DNA of 64,000 nucleotides from Acidovorax sp. Lineage in GTDB: Bacteria > Pseudomonadota > Gammaproteobacteria > Burkholderiales > Burkholderiaceae_C. The translations under genes were made by a program, and so were the position numbers. The notes under the pieces are model-generated. The model was not told the DNA's origin, ran no database searches, and worked only from the letters and a program-made list of their open reading frames with translations. Of this stretch, positions 1-8,296 are shown in pieces; the first letter of the stretch is position 1; each line of letters opens with the position of its first letter. The DNA lies in assembly GCA_031277855.1 (NCBI GenBank), contig JAITLO010000006.1, positions 62,001-126,000 on the forward strand, written 5' to 3'.

Positions 1-74
1 GCCGCCCTGCCGCGCTGGTGCCGTCCCCCTCCGGCGAAGCCAGAGAGGGGGACGGCGCGCAGCGCCTCAGGGGG
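1..74 (-). repeat. Intergenic palindromic repeat, family A (cut by window start)
   Basis: Read on the minus strand it begins CCCCTGAGGCGCTGCGCG, 3 nt after the recA stop, and continues into the CCCCCTC/GAGGGGG hairpin typical of this family. The distal end lies outside the window. Confidence 0.75.
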
Positions 75-77
75 AGA

Positions 78-1199
78 TCAGCTGATCACGCCGTCTTCGT
101 CGATGGCGGCGTTCTTGTCACCCTTTTTGCCTTTGGCAGCGGGCTTGGCGGCTTCTTCACCGGCGGCCACGGGAATCAGGGCAATGCCCAGGCTGTCGCG
201 CACCTTGTTTTCGATCTCGATGGCCAGCGCCGGGTTTTCGCGCAGGAACTCACGCGAGTTGTCGCGGCCTTGGCCGATTTTTTCGCCGTTGTAGGCATAC
301 CAGGCACCGGACTTTTCCAGAATCTTGGCGTTCACACCCAGGTCCAGGATTTCGCCCTCACGCGAGATGCCGGCGCCAAACAGAATGTCGAACTCGGCCG
401 TCTTGAACGGGGGGGAGACCTTGTTCTTCACCACCTTGACCTTGGTTTCGTTGCCGATGGCCTCGTCACCCTTTTTGATGGTGCCGGTGCGGCGAATGTC
501 CAGGCGAACCGAGGCGTAGAACTTCAGCGCATTGCCGCCGGTGGTGGTTTCGGGCGAGCCGAACATCACGCCGATCTTCATACGGATCTGGTTGATGAAG
601 ATGACCATGCAATTGGTCTTCTTGATGGTGGCGGTCAGCTTGCGCAGCGCCTGGCTCATCAAGCGGGCCTGCAGGCCGGGCAACTGGTCGCCCATTTCGC
701 CTTCGATTTCAGCCTTGGGTGTCAGTGCGGCCACCGAGTCGACCACGATCAGGTCCACGGCCCCGGAGCGCACCAGGCTGTCGCAGATCTCCAGGGCCTG
801 CTCACCGGTGTCGGGCTGGCTGATCAGCACCTCACCCAGGTTCACACCCAGCTTCTGGGCGTAGCTGGTGTCCAGGGCATGTTCGGCGTCGATAAAGGCG
901 CAGGTGCCACCCAGCTTTTGCATCTCGGCAATCACCTGCAGCGTGAGCGTGGTCTTGCCGGACGATTCAGGGCCGTAGATTTCGATCACACGGCCACGGG
1001 GCAGGCCACCTACGCCCAGCGCAATGTCCAGGCCCAGGGAGCCGGTGGAGACCACCTGGATGTCCTGGACGGCTTCGCCCTCACCCAGCTTCATGATGGT
1101 GCCCTTGCCGAACTGCTTTTCGATCTGGGCCAGGGCGGCTGCCAGGGCTTTGGCTTTTTCGCTGTTGGCGTCGGCGGTCTTGGCGGCGATGGCGTTCAT
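78..1199 (-). CDS. recA: RecA recombinase
   Basis: DNA-dependent ATPase for homologous recombination and co-protease for LexA cleavage in the SOS response; cytoplasmic. The 373-residue product has the usual RecA length. The Walker A motif GPESSGKT is at residues 76-83, and the core shows [10 protein letters not shown] and [14 protein letters not shown], the latter part of the DNA-binding L1 loop. The C-terminus is Lys/Ala-rich and ends in acidic residues, as is usual. The start is supported by AGGAG 7 nt upstream of ATG. A LexA-type box lies about 60 bp upstream. It is divergent from a MarR gene, and a family A repeat begins 3 nt after its stop. Confidence 0.98.
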   Translation of the reverse strand: MNAIAAKTADANSEKAKALAAALAQIEKQFGKGTIMKLGEGEAVQDIQVVSTGSLGLDIALGVGGLPRGRVIEIYGPESSGKTTLTLQVIAEMQKLGGTCAFIDAEHALDTSYAQKLGVNLGEVLISQPDTGEQALEICDSLVRSGAVDLIVVDSVAALTPKAEIEGEMGDQLPGLQARLMSQALRKLTATIKKTNCMVIFINQIRMKIGVMFGSPETTTGGNALKFYASVRLDIRRTGTIKKGDEAIGNETKVKVVKNKVSPPFKTAEFDILFGAGISREGEILDLGVNAKILEKSGAWYAYNGEKIGQGRDNSREFLRENPALAIEIENKVRDSLGIALIPVAAGEEAAKPAAKGKKGDKNAAIDEDGVIS

Positions 1200-1257
1200 G
1201 GTGCGCTCCTAATGCTGTCGTGTGAAGGGGTTTGCAGCCACTGGAATCATTACCAGG

Positions 1258-1273
1258 CTGGATGCTTGAACAG
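1258..1273 (-). promoter_or_regulatory. LexA (SOS) box of recA
   Basis: The minus strand reads CTGTTCAAGCATCCAG, preceded by TA. This matches the CTGT-N8-ACAG consensus at 7 of 8 fixed positions and lies 59 bp upstream of the recA ATG, where autoregulated recA genes carry their operator. Confidence 0.75.
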
Positions 1274-1313
1274 TAGTTTAGGCTGAGATAAAACTAAATT
1301 CCATCAATATTTG

Positions 1314-1328
1314 GTCAGTTTGCCTGAC
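1314..1328. promoter_or_regulatory. Short dyad upstream of the MarR gene
   Basis: GTCAG-TTTGC-CTGAC is a perfect 5-bp inverted repeat ending 17 nt before the MarR start. Its place between recA and marR suits an autoregulatory operator, but the arms are short and this is inference. Confidence 0.3.
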
Positions 1329-1345
1329 TATATGACAATGCACCC

Positions 1346-1849
1346 ATGACCGAACTCCAAGCCGCTATTCCACCCTCTGATGCCTGGCGCCAGACCCATC
1401 TGGGTCGGCTGCTGGGCCATGCCATGCGCTGTTTTGACGCCCGTGTGCTGCAGCTGATGGCGCGTGCGGTGGAGGTGCCGCTGGCCTTGTCCAATCTGGC
1501 AGCGCGCGACCAGGTGAGTGCGGCCCATATCCACATTACCCGGCATCTGTCGCTGGCGGGCGACCGCATCACCGACCTGGCCGACAAGGCCGGCATGAGC
1601 AAACAGTCCATGGCCGATCTGGTGGGCCAGTGCGAGGCCTGGGGCCTGGTCACGCGCGAGATAGATCCCTTGGATGCCAGGGCCCGGCGCGTGCGCTTTA
1701 CCGCCACCGGCCTGGCCTGGTTGCAGGCCTTTCATGACGCCGTAGCCCAGGCAGAGGCCGAGTTTATGGAGGCCGTGGGCGAGGAGGTGGCCACCGTGGT
1801 CAAGATTGGCCTGGAGGCCTATGCCGGCGACAGCGGCACCCTGGCGTGA
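1346..1849 (+). CDS. MarR-family transcriptional regulator
   Basis: Probable dimeric winged-helix DNA-binding regulator of 167 residues. The winged-helix core is at about residues 75-125: ITDLADKAGMSKQSMADLV forms the helix-turn-helix, and the wing contains DPLDARARRVRFTATG, the usual MarR D-x-R-D-x-R-like wing followed by an alpha-5 start. No regulated gene is obvious; recA is divergent and the two-component pair starts 200 bp downstream. There is no clear ribosome-binding site, so the start rests on length and the fit of the first helix. Ligand unknown. Confidence 0.85.
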   Translation: MTELQAAIPPSDAWRQTHLGRLLGHAMRCFDARVLQLMARAVEVPLALSNLAARDQVSAAHIHITRHLSLAGDRITDLADKAGMSKQSMADLVGQCEAWGLVTREIDPLDARARRVRFTATGLAWLQAFHDAVAQAEAEFMEAVGEEVATVVKIGLEAYAGDSGTLA

Positions 1850-1979
1850 GCAGCCAAGACGGCGCCGGCTGGCTTTGGGGTAAGCCAGAGGGTTCGGGAT
1901 TTCCCCGGGGAAAGTCCGCTGGTGGTGGTGATAGGCGGCTTCTAAAATGGATCGGCTGAGCGGCCCGGTTCGGCCCATG

Positions 1980-2010
1980 TTGACGACAGGGCTGCGATGC
2001 ACCCCTATAA
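1980..2010 (+). promoter_or_regulatory. Possible sigma-70 promoter for the response regulator gene
   Basis: TTGACG at 1980-1985 is followed by an AT-rich TATAAA at 2005-2010. The spacing (18-20 nt depending on the hexamer chosen) is slightly long. The site is 40 nt before the regulator's start codon. Confidence 0.35.
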
Positions 2011-2050
2011 ATGACCGTGGCACGACTGCGGCGAACCCAGGAGATTTCCC

Positions 2051-2725
2051 ATGCGCATCCTCATCGCCGAAGACGACCAGGTGCTGGCCGATGGACTGCT
2101 GCGCAGCCTGCGCGGCGCGGGCGCCGTGGTGGATCATGTGGCCAGCGGGACCGAGGCCGATGCCGCCCTGCTGGCAAACGATCAGTTCGATCTGCTGATT
2201 CTGGACCTGGGCCTGCCCAAGATGCATGGCCTGGAGGTGCTGAAAAAAATGCGCGGCCGGGGCGATGCGCTGCCGGTGCTGATTCTCACCGCTGCCGACA
2301 GTGTGGAAGAGCGTGTGCAAGGCCTGGACTTTGGGGCTGACGACTACATGGCCAAGCCGTTTTCGCTGCAGGAGCTGGAAGCGCGGGTGCGGGCGCTGAC
2401 GCGCCGTGGCATGGGCGGCACCAGCAGCACCATCAAGCATGGCCCCCTGATCTACGACCAGGCTGGGCGCGTAGCCACCATTGATGACAAGATGGTGGAG
2501 TTGTCTGCCCGTGAGCTGGGCCTGCTGGAGGTGCTGCTGCAGCGCGCCGGCCGCCTGGTGAGCAAGGACCAGTTGGTGGAGCGGCTGTGCGAATGGGGCG
2601 AAGAGGTGAGCAACAACGCCATCGAGGTCTATATCCACCGCCTGCGCAAAAAAATCGAACGCGGTCCCATACGCATTGCCACCGTGCGCGGTCTGGGTTA
2701 TTGCCTGGAAAAAATCCACCACTGA
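2051..2725 (+). CDS. OmpR/TctD-family response regulator
   Basis: A 224-residue two-component response regulator. The receiver domain (1-118) has the acidic pair D8-D9, phospho-acceptor D52 in ILDLGLPKMHG, T80 and K102 (MAKPFS). The C-terminal winged-helix domain (about 125-222) contains LSARELGLLEVLL and the recognition region NNAIEVYIHRLRKKI. It is close to QseB/TctD types. ATG is preceded by CAGGAG. The cognate kinase follows 133 bp downstream. TctD/TctE pairs usually control tricarboxylate uptake, but no tctCBA operon adjoins this pair, so its target is open. Confidence 0.9.
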   Translation: MRILIAEDDQVLADGLLRSLRGAGAVVDHVASGTEADAALLANDQFDLLILDLGLPKMHGLEVLKKMRGRGDALPVLILTAADSVEERVQGLDFGADDYMAKPFSLQELEARVRALTRRGMGGTSSTIKHGPLIYDQAGRVATIDDKMVELSARELGLLEVLLQRAGRLVSKDQLVERLCEWGEEVSNNAIEVYIHRLRKKIERGPIRIATVRGLGYCLEKIHH

Positions 2726-2858
2726 TACGGTGCAGGCCCCGGGCGCATCCCCTGGCACCCTGCCGGGCCGCAGCATGGACTGCGGCCTGTGCCCCGTTAT
2801 CCTCGCGAATGCAAGCCCCTAGACTGCAGTCCGGCACGGCACTCCAGACACCTATTGC

Positions 2859-4310
2859 ATGAACATTTTTCAGCGCGAGCAGCGGTCTCTTTTTGGCGAG
2901 ATTCTCGACTGGATGCTCACGCCCCTGCTGCTGCTGTGGCCGGTGTCGCTAGCGCTGACCTGGCTGGTGGCACAGGAGCTGGCCAATAAGCCTTTTGACC
3001 GCGCGCTGGAATACAACGCCCAGGCCCTGGCCCAGTTGCTGGTGGTGGAAAACGGCGAGGTGCAGTTCTATCTGCCGCGCCCGGCCAGCGAGCTGCTGCG
3101 GGCCGATGATTCGGACATGGTGTACTACCAGATCCAGGGCGTGGGCGGAGAGCAGTTGGCGGGCGAGCGCGACATGCCGCTGCCGCCCGAGCGCGATGCG
3201 CGCGAAGACCCGCCCATAGGCCAGGTGCAGCTGCGCGACGACGAGCTGCGCGGCATACCCATTCGCGTGGCAGCGCTGTGGGTGCAGGTGCCGCTGGACC
3301 GCGAGGTGCTGGCCCTGGTGCAGGTGGCGGAAACGCGTGAAAAGCGCAGTGTGCTGGCGGCAGAAATCATCAAGGGCGTGATGCTGCCGCAGTTCGTCAT
3401 ATTGCCGTTGTCGGTGCTGCTGGTGTGGCTGGCGCTGGCGCGCGGCATCAAGCCGCTGCACCGGCTGGAAGAGCGCATACGCGCCCGCAAGCCCGATGAT
3501 TTATCGCCACTGAACCACAAGGCCGTGCCCATGGAGGTGGCACCCCTGGTGGACTCGGTGAACGACTTGCTGCGGCGGCTGAACGACTCCATTGCCACGC
3601 AAAAACGCTTTCTGGCCGATGCGGCCCACCAGCTCAAGACCCCGCTGGCCGGCCTGCGCATGCAGGCCGACCTGGCCCAGCGCCCGGGCACCAGCACTGA
3701 GGAGCTCAAGCGCTCGCTGCAGCAGATAGGGCGCAGCTCGATACGCGCCACCCACACCGTCAACCAGCTGCTGGCGTTGGCGCGGGCCGAGGCCGCCGGC
3801 ACGGCCCTGGCGCGCACGCCCTGCGATCTGGCGACGCTGGTGATCGATGTGGTGCAGGACTGCCTGCCGCGCGCCATGGACAAGCACATCGACCTGGGCT
3901 ACGACGGGCTGTCGCCCGGCAGCGCGCCCTTGCAGGTCTGGGGCAATGTCACGCTGCTGCAGGAGCTGGTGCGCAACCTGGTGGACAACGCCATCAACTA
4001 CACCCCATCCACCCCCGAGCAGGCTGGCGTGGTCACGGTGCGGGTGCTGGCCGACACGCTGTCGCGCCAGATGCTGCTGCAGGTGGAAGACACCGGCCCC
4101 GGCGTGCCCGAGGCCGAGCGCGATCTGGTGTTCCAGCCCTTTTACCGGGCCCTGGGCTCCGAGGCCGACGGCTCCGGCCTGGGCCTGCCCATCGTGCTCG
4201 AAATCGCCCGCCAGCATGGCGCCCAGGTGGCGCTGGAAGACGCCCGCCCCGGCCTGGCCATGCCCGGCGCACGCTTTACCCTGCGCTTTCCGGCACAGGC
4301 GGCGGAATAG
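2859..4310 (+). CDS. TctE-like sensor histidine kinase
   Basis: Inner-membrane kinase partner of the upstream regulator, 483 residues. TM1 is at about 19-38, a periplasmic sensor region of 2CSK_N/TctE type spans about 40-170, and TM2 is at about 175-195. The H-box FLADAAHQLKTPLAG carries H257. The ATP-binding domain shows the N-box NLVDNAINYTP, G1 motif DTGPGVP and G2 motif GSGLGLPIV. No substrate can be read from the sequence. Known TctE proteins respond to citrate-type acids, but that is family knowledge, not something shown here. Confidence 0.9.
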   Translation: MNIFQREQRSLFGEILDWMLTPLLLLWPVSLALTWLVAQELANKPFDRALEYNAQALAQLLVVENGEVQFYLPRPASELLRADDSDMVYYQIQGVGGEQLAGERDMPLPPERDAREDPPIGQVQLRDDELRGIPIRVAALWVQVPLDREVLALVQVAETREKRSVLAAEIIKGVMLPQFVILPLSVLLVWLALARGIKPLHRLEERIRARKPDDLSPLNHKAVPMEVAPLVDSVNDLLRRLNDSIATQKRFLADAAHQLKTPLAGLRMQADLAQRPGTSTEELKRSLQQIGRSSIRATHTVNQLLALARAEAAGTALARTPCDLATLVIDVVQDCLPRAMDKHIDLGYDGLSPGSAPLQVWGNVTLLQELVRNLVDNAINYTPSTPEQAGVVTVRVLADTLSRQMLLQVEDTGPGVPEAERDLVFQPFYRALGSEADGSGLGLPIVLEIARQHGAQVALEDARPGLAMPGARFTLRFPAQAAE

Positions 4311-4367
4311 GGCTGCTCTGGATTCGGGAGCTTGGTACGCCGGTGTCGGCTGGTTTTGAAACCGTTT

Positions 4368-4409
4368 TATGCCTGAAATCCAGCAGGCATAAGGAGCGGC
4401 TGCTCCTTA
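4368..4409. terminator. Tandem hairpins between convergent genes
   Basis: Two perfect stems in a row: TATGCCTG/CAGGCATA (4368-4391, 8-nt loop) and TAAGGAGC/GCTCCTTA (4390-4409, 4-nt loop). The second overlaps the LysR stop codon. Neither has a T tract, so bidirectional termination or 3'-end protection is inference. Confidence 0.4.
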
Positions 4410-5330
4410 ATCTGCGGGCAGTGGCTCGGCCTTGGTCAGCAGCCAGTCGCGGAACTGCTGCAGCGTGGTCAGGTTGGCGCGGGTCTCGGGATAGCACAGC
4501 CAGTAGCCACGCTCGCTGGTGATGCGGTGCTCGGGCAGGGGCTCGCTGACCAGGCCGGCCGTGATCTCGTCCTGCACCAGGCAGCGGGGCACTAGGGCCA
4601 CGCCCATGCCGGCCTGCACGGCGCGGATGATGGTCTGGAACTGGTCGAACTGCGGGCCGCTGAGTGGGTCCAGCCCCTCGACGCCATAGACCTCGCTCCA
4701 GCGTGACCAGGCCTGGGGCACGGTCACATGACGCAGCCGCGTGCAGTGGCGCACATCGTCCGGGCTGCGAATGGGCTGCAGCTGGGCCTGGTTGCGCGGG
4801 GCGATCAACACCACCTCGCGCCCGCTGAGGTAATGGGCGCGGGTGCCGGGCCAGTGGCCGTCACCAAACAAGATGGAGCAGTCCAGCGTCGGACTCTCGA
4901 AATCATAGGCCTGCACATAGGGGGCGAAGTGCAGCGTGACCTGGGGGTGGTGGGCCTGAAAATCAGGAAGTTTGGGAATGAGCCACTTGGCCCCAAATGT
5001 GGGCAGGGTGGACAGGTGCAAGGCCCCGCCACCATCGCTGCTGGTGATCAACTCCAGCGTGGCGGACTCCAGTTGCGACAGCAGGGCACGCACGGATTTT
5101 TCGTAGCGCTCGCCGGCGGAGCTGAGCGTCAATCGCTTGCGGTTACGCTCAAATAACGGCACACCAACCCATTTTTCCAGCTCTTGCACCTGTTTGCTGA
5201 CGGCGCTTTGCGTCAGGTGCAAGGCCTCGGCCGCGCGCGAGACTCCGCCAAACCGGGCCACGGTGGAGAAGGCCCGCAGCAGGTGGATGGGGGGCGTCAA
5301 ACGCCGCAGAGGCAATAGGCTGGAGGACAC
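4407..5330 (-). CDS. LysR-family transcriptional regulator (GcvA-like)
   Basis: A 307-residue LysR-type regulator. The N-terminal helix-turn-helix lies at about 16-75 (LLRAFSTVARFGGVSRAAEAL, then LTQSAVSKQVQELE), followed by a substrate-binding domain. The pattern PPIHLLRAFSTVAR resembles the GcvA subgroup. A GTG start is proposed because AAAGGAA lies 8 nt upstream and the first residues fit. It is divergent from a Bug-protein gene with an LTTR-like box between them, so it probably controls that gene. Confidence 0.88.
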   Translation of the reverse strand: MSSSLLPLRRLTPPIHLLRAFSTVARFGGVSRAAEALHLTQSAVSKQVQELEKWVGVPLFERNRKRLTLSSAGERYEKSVRALLSQLESATLELITSSDGGGALHLSTLPTFGAKWLIPKLPDFQAHHPQVTLHFAPYVQAYDFESPTLDCSILFGDGHWPGTRAHYLSGREVVLIAPRNQAQLQPIRSPDDVRHCTRLRHVTVPQAWSRWSEVYGVEGLDPLSGPQFDQFQTIIRAVQAGMGVALVPRCLVQDEITAGLVSEPLPEHRITSERGYWLCYPETRANLTTLQQFRDWLLTKAEPLPAD

Positions 5331-5337
5331 TGTTTTG

Positions 5338-5352
5338 ATTCCTTTATGGAAT
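5338..5352. promoter_or_regulatory. LysR-type binding box (T-N11-A) between LysR and Bug genes
   Basis: ATTCCTTTATGGAAT is a perfect dyad (ATTCC/GGAAT) containing T-N11-A, the LTTR signature. It lies 8 nt upstream of the LysR GTG and 86 nt upstream of the divergent gene, fitting autorepression plus divergent control. Confidence 0.5.
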
Positions 5353-5437
5353 GATAACAGGCAGAGCTATTGCTTTTTTCAGCCTGCCAAATCACGTACG
5401 CTCGGTGACATCTCCCCCATCTCAAGGAATTCTTCTG

Positions 5438-6412
5438 ATGCAACGTCGTCACTTCCTCTCCTCCGTGGCTGCAGCCACCGCCGTGGCGACCGTGCCCGGC
5501 ATGGCCCTGGCCCAGGAAACCAGCCGCCCCCTGCGCATCATCGTGCCCTTCCCGCCCGGTGGCTCCACCGACATGGTGCCGCGCAATATGCAGGACGTGC
5601 TGGGCAAGCTGCTGGGCCAACCCGTGGTGATCGAGAACAAGGCCGGCGCCGGCGGCTCCATCGGCATGGCCGAAGTGGCCCGTTCCAACGACGGCCTGAC
5701 CTTTGGCATTGCCACGCTGTCCACCCATGGCGTGAACCCCGCTGTGCTGAGCAAGCTGCCCTATGACGCCGTGAAGGACTTTGTCGGCGTGACCGAAATC
5801 GTCAAGGCCCCGGGCGTGATCATGATCAACCCCGCCATCCTGCCGGTGAAGGACTTTGCCGAGCTGGTGGCCTATCTGAAGGCCCACCCCGGCAAGGTGT
5901 CCTATGCCACGCCGGGCAACGGCACCATCGGCCATATGTGGGGTGAGCAGTTCAAGCGCAGCACCGGCACCGACATGCTGCACGTGCCCTACCGTGGCGC
6001 AGGCCCGGCCATCAACGACGTGCTGGGCGGCCAGGTGCCGGTCTACTTTGACCAGGTGGCCTCGTCGCTGGCCCACATCAAGTCCGGCAAGCTCAAGGCC
6101 ATCGCCGTGTCCTGGCCGCAGCGCCTGGACGTGCTGCCCGATGTGCCCACCTACGCCGAAGCCGGCCATGCCGACCTGAACAACCCCTCGTGGTTCGGTC
6201 TGGTGGCCCCCAAGAGCATGCCCGCCGCCCAGATCGAGCGCGTGCAAAAAGCCGTGGTGGCCGCGCTCAAAGACCCCGCCGTGCAAAAGCGCATGGCCGT
6301 CCAGGGCCTGTACCCCTCGGGCTCCAGCACTGCTGACTTCAGCAAGCAGATTCAGACCGCCATCGTCACCATGAAAAAAGTGGCTGTGGACGCCAAGATC
6401 CAGCTGGACTGA
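5438..6412 (+). CDS. Bug-family (TctC-like) periplasmic solute-binding protein
   Basis: A 324-residue extracytoplasmic binding protein of the tripartite tricarboxylate transporter class. The signal peptide (about 1-25, ending MALA|Q) carries a twin-arginine-like RRHFL at 3-7. The mature protein shows the family loops: IIVPFPPGGSTDM, NKAGAGGSIG and DVPTYAEAG. ATG is preceded by AAGGA. No TctA/TctB membrane genes adjoin, the normal state for these large orphan families; the ligand, probably a carboxylate, is unknown. A good terminator follows. Confidence 0.9.
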   Translation: MQRRHFLSSVAAATAVATVPGMALAQETSRPLRIIVPFPPGGSTDMVPRNMQDVLGKLLGQPVVIENKAGAGGSIGMAEVARSNDGLTFGIATLSTHGVNPAVLSKLPYDAVKDFVGVTEIVKAPGVIMINPAILPVKDFAELVAYLKAHPGKVSYATPGNGTIGHMWGEQFKRSTGTDMLHVPYRGAGPAINDVLGGQVPVYFDQVASSLAHIKSGKLKAIAVSWPQRLDVLPDVPTYAEAGHADLNNPSWFGLVAPKSMPAAQIERVQKAVVAALKDPAVQKRMAVQGLYPSGSSTADFSKQIQTAIVTMKKVAVDAKIQLD

Positions 6413-6428
6413 TCACTCCCCGACCCGC

Positions 6429-6463
6429 AAAAAGCCCACGGCCTTGGCCTGTGGGCTTTTTTA
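6429..6463 (+). terminator. Rho-independent terminator after the Bug gene
   Basis: AAAGCCCAC pairs with GTGGGCTTT (the extended stem also includes GGCC-like bases), followed by TTTTTTA. It starts 16 nt after the stop. Confidence 0.85.
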
Positions 6464-6523
6464 TTGGAAGTTGGACTTGCGAGGATGCGACGCTGCGCAC
6501 AAAACTGACACGGCCTATTCCAG

Positions 6524-6639
6524 GGCTGCCGCGCAAGGGCCTATGCCGGCCGCGCCGCCCCACCGCGCTGGCAGCGTCCTCCTGCCCGCGAGCGTAGCGA
6601 TGCGAGAGCGGGAGGAAGGCGCGCAGCGCCTCAGGAGGG
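6524..6639 (-). repeat. Intergenic repeat, family A
   Basis: The copy reads on the minus strand from ACCCTCCTGAGGCGC. The TGA inside this fixed end is the stop codon of the SPOR-like gene. The rest shows the variable hairpin and the GGCCCTTGCGCGGCAGC-like tail. Confidence 0.75.
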
Positions 6640-7314
6640 TGTGCATAACACCAATGGTTTCCCTGCCAGTGCCGGCTTCAGCTGTTCCACACGGGGGTGC
6701 ATGGCGGGCGTGACCTGGGGCAGGCGCAGCATGTAGAGCGTGCTTGCCGTGCGCTCCTGCACCACGCGGGCGCCACGCACGCCGTTGCGCAGGGCCTGGG
6801 TCAGCGCGCGCGTGGCCGTGGCCTCGCTGTCAAAGCGGCCCAGGGACAGGCCGGGCTCCAGCGTGCCGCCGGCGGGCTCCGCGTTCATGCCCTGCTGGCG
6901 CAGCTCGGTGCGGCGCTGCTCCAGTGCGCCCTCGCTGGGGAATTGGCCCAGATAAACCATCCAGCGACCGGCGACAGCGCTGGCTGGCAGCTCCCAGGCA
7001 CCGCTGGGCAGCTCCAGGGCATTCAGGGCCTGGCGCAATTGGGCGGCTTGCGTGGCGTCGAAAGGGCCGGCCTGCCAGCAGCGGCTGGGGCCATCGGCCT
7101 GTGGCGCCGGTGTGGCCTGGGAAGGCGCCGCCGCAGTCGCAGCCGGGCTGGCGGGCTTGCCCACCTGAATGGCCTCGGGCCGCATCTGTTGCTTGAGGCG
7201 AAAGGCCTCGGACTGGGTCTCGGGCTGCCAGCCCAGCGAAGCCATCCAGCCCTGGCTCCAGGCAAGATAGCCGGCATTGGCCAGCAGCAGGACAAGCAGT
7301 GAAAGACGCAGCAT
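6631..7314 (-). CDS. SPOR-like membrane-anchored protein
   Basis: A 227-residue protein with an N-terminal membrane anchor or signal (about 2-20, LRLSLLVLLLANAGYLAW), an Ala/Pro-rich linker (about 50-78), and a C-terminal region with two repeats resembling SPOR folds. WMVYLGQFPSEGALEQRRTE and LGRFDSEATATRALTQALR each show the Y/L-G-x-F pattern. SPOR domains bind denuded peptidoglycan; here the function is inferred from the pattern only. It is 9 nt downstream of birA on the same strand, so probably co-transcribed. Its stop codon lies inside the fixed end of a family A repeat. Confidence 0.75.
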   Translation of the reverse strand: MLRLSLLVLLLANAGYLAWSQGWMASLGWQPETQSEAFRLKQQMRPEAIQVGKPASPAATAAAPSQATPAPQADGPSRCWQAGPFDATQAAQLRQALNALELPSGAWELPASAVAGRWMVYLGQFPSEGALEQRRTELRQQGMNAEPAGGTLEPGLSLGRFDSEATATRALTQALRNGVRGARVVQERTASTLYMLRLPQVTPAMHPRVEQLKPALAGKPLVLCTPS

Positions 7315-7323
7315 GGCCGCAGT

Positions 7324-8148
7324 TTATCCGGCCGTGGAGGGCGTCTGGGGGCGCACGCTGACCTCGGAGCTGGTGATATGCGAAAGACCCTGGGCCGTGC
7401 GCACCAGCAGGGCGCCATCCAGGCCCACCCCTTCGGCCATGCCCTGGGTGCCATCGCTCAGCCGCACCGGCCGGCCACGCAGCAGGTCGCGCTGGGCAAA
7501 GGCCGGCTGGAACGGGGCAAAGCCCTGGGCCTCAAAACGCTGCAGGCAATTCACCAGGGCAGGGATCACGGCCGCCAGTGCGGCAGGGGCCTCCCAGCGC
7601 GGGTCCAGGTCTTGCAGACAGGCCGGCGGGGTGGAGAGGTCTTGCTCATGCCGGGGGCGCACATTGATGCCCACGCCCACAATCACCTGGCGCGGCCCCG
7701 GGCCGCCGAAATGCGCGGTCTCGATCAGAATGCCGGCCAGCTTGCGGTCGCCCTCCAGCCAGAGGTCATTCGGCCATTTGATGCCAATGCGTGGCGTGGC
7801 CGAGGGGCTGGCAGTGATAGGCGCCGCGCCGGGCTGCAGCGCCTCGGCCAGCACCTGGCCCACGGCCAGCGACAGGCCGGACCAGTCACTGGGCGCCAGC
7901 GGCAGGCTCAGCGAGAACATCAGCGAATCACCCAGGCTGCTGGCCCAGGGCTTGCCCATGCGTCCACGGCCCGCGGTCTGCTGCTCGGCCACCAGCAGCG
8001 TGGGCGCGCAATCGCCATTGCGCGCACGGCGCATCAGCTCGGTATTGCTGGAATCCACGCTGGGCAAAATCTCCACCGTAAATCCCGGCAACTGCGGCGC
8101 CACTGTCTCCCACAGGGCTTCGGCATTCCAGTGAATCGCTTGGGTCAT
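7324..8148 (-). CDS. birA: Biotin-[acetyl-CoA-carboxylase] ligase (no DNA-binding domain)
   Basis: Joins biotin to the biotin carboxyl carrier protein through biotinyl-AMP. The 274-residue product has the catalytic motif GRGRMGKPW, the substrate motif KWPNDLWL and the AGILIE strand. It lacks the N-terminal helix-turn-helix of E. coli BirA, so it is the monofunctional type without repressor activity. The start at MTQAIHW is preferred because it gives family length; a longer reading frame runs back into a repeat. The SPOR-like gene follows closely. Confidence 0.92.
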   Translation of the reverse strand: MTQAIHWNAEALWETVAPQLPGFTVEILPSVDSSNTELMRRARNGDCAPTLLVAEQQTAGRGRMGKPWASSLGDSLMFSLSLPLAPSDWSGLSLAVGQVLAEALQPGAAPITASPSATPRIGIKWPNDLWLEGDRKLAGILIETAHFGGPGPRQVIVGVGINVRPRHEQDLSTPPACLQDLDPRWEAPAALAAVIPALVNCLQRFEAQGFAPFQPAFAQRDLLRGRPVRLSDGTQGMAEGVGLDGALLVRTAQGLSHITSSEVSVRPQTPSTAG

Positions 8149-8194
8149 CGTTGTGCTTTCTTCTTGTTGTGTGGCCATCATCACAGGGCCTATG

Positions 8195-8291
8195 AAACTG
8201 GCGCAGCCCAGGTCAGGGACAGCGAGCAAGGGCCGCCCCTTACGCTCCGCTGTCGTCCCCCTGGGGGGAAGGCGCGCAGCGCCTCAGGGGG
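8195..8291 (-). repeat. Intergenic repeat, family A
   Basis: Read on the minus strand it runs from CCCCCTGAGGCGCTGCGC to CCCTGACCTGGGCTGCGCCA. The fixed end starts 6 nt after the SET-gene stop and the other end lies just upstream of birA. Confidence 0.8.
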
Positions 8292-8296
8292 CTTGG

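Noticed and set aside
18..1286. Plus-strand frame opposite recA
   Set aside because: recA on the minus strand is certain, and the antisense product is low-complexity Gly/Leu/Val/Gln sequence.
1850..2050. Possible small RNA or riboswitch before the response regulator
   Set aside because: No convincing extended stem with terminator was found; only a possible promoter.
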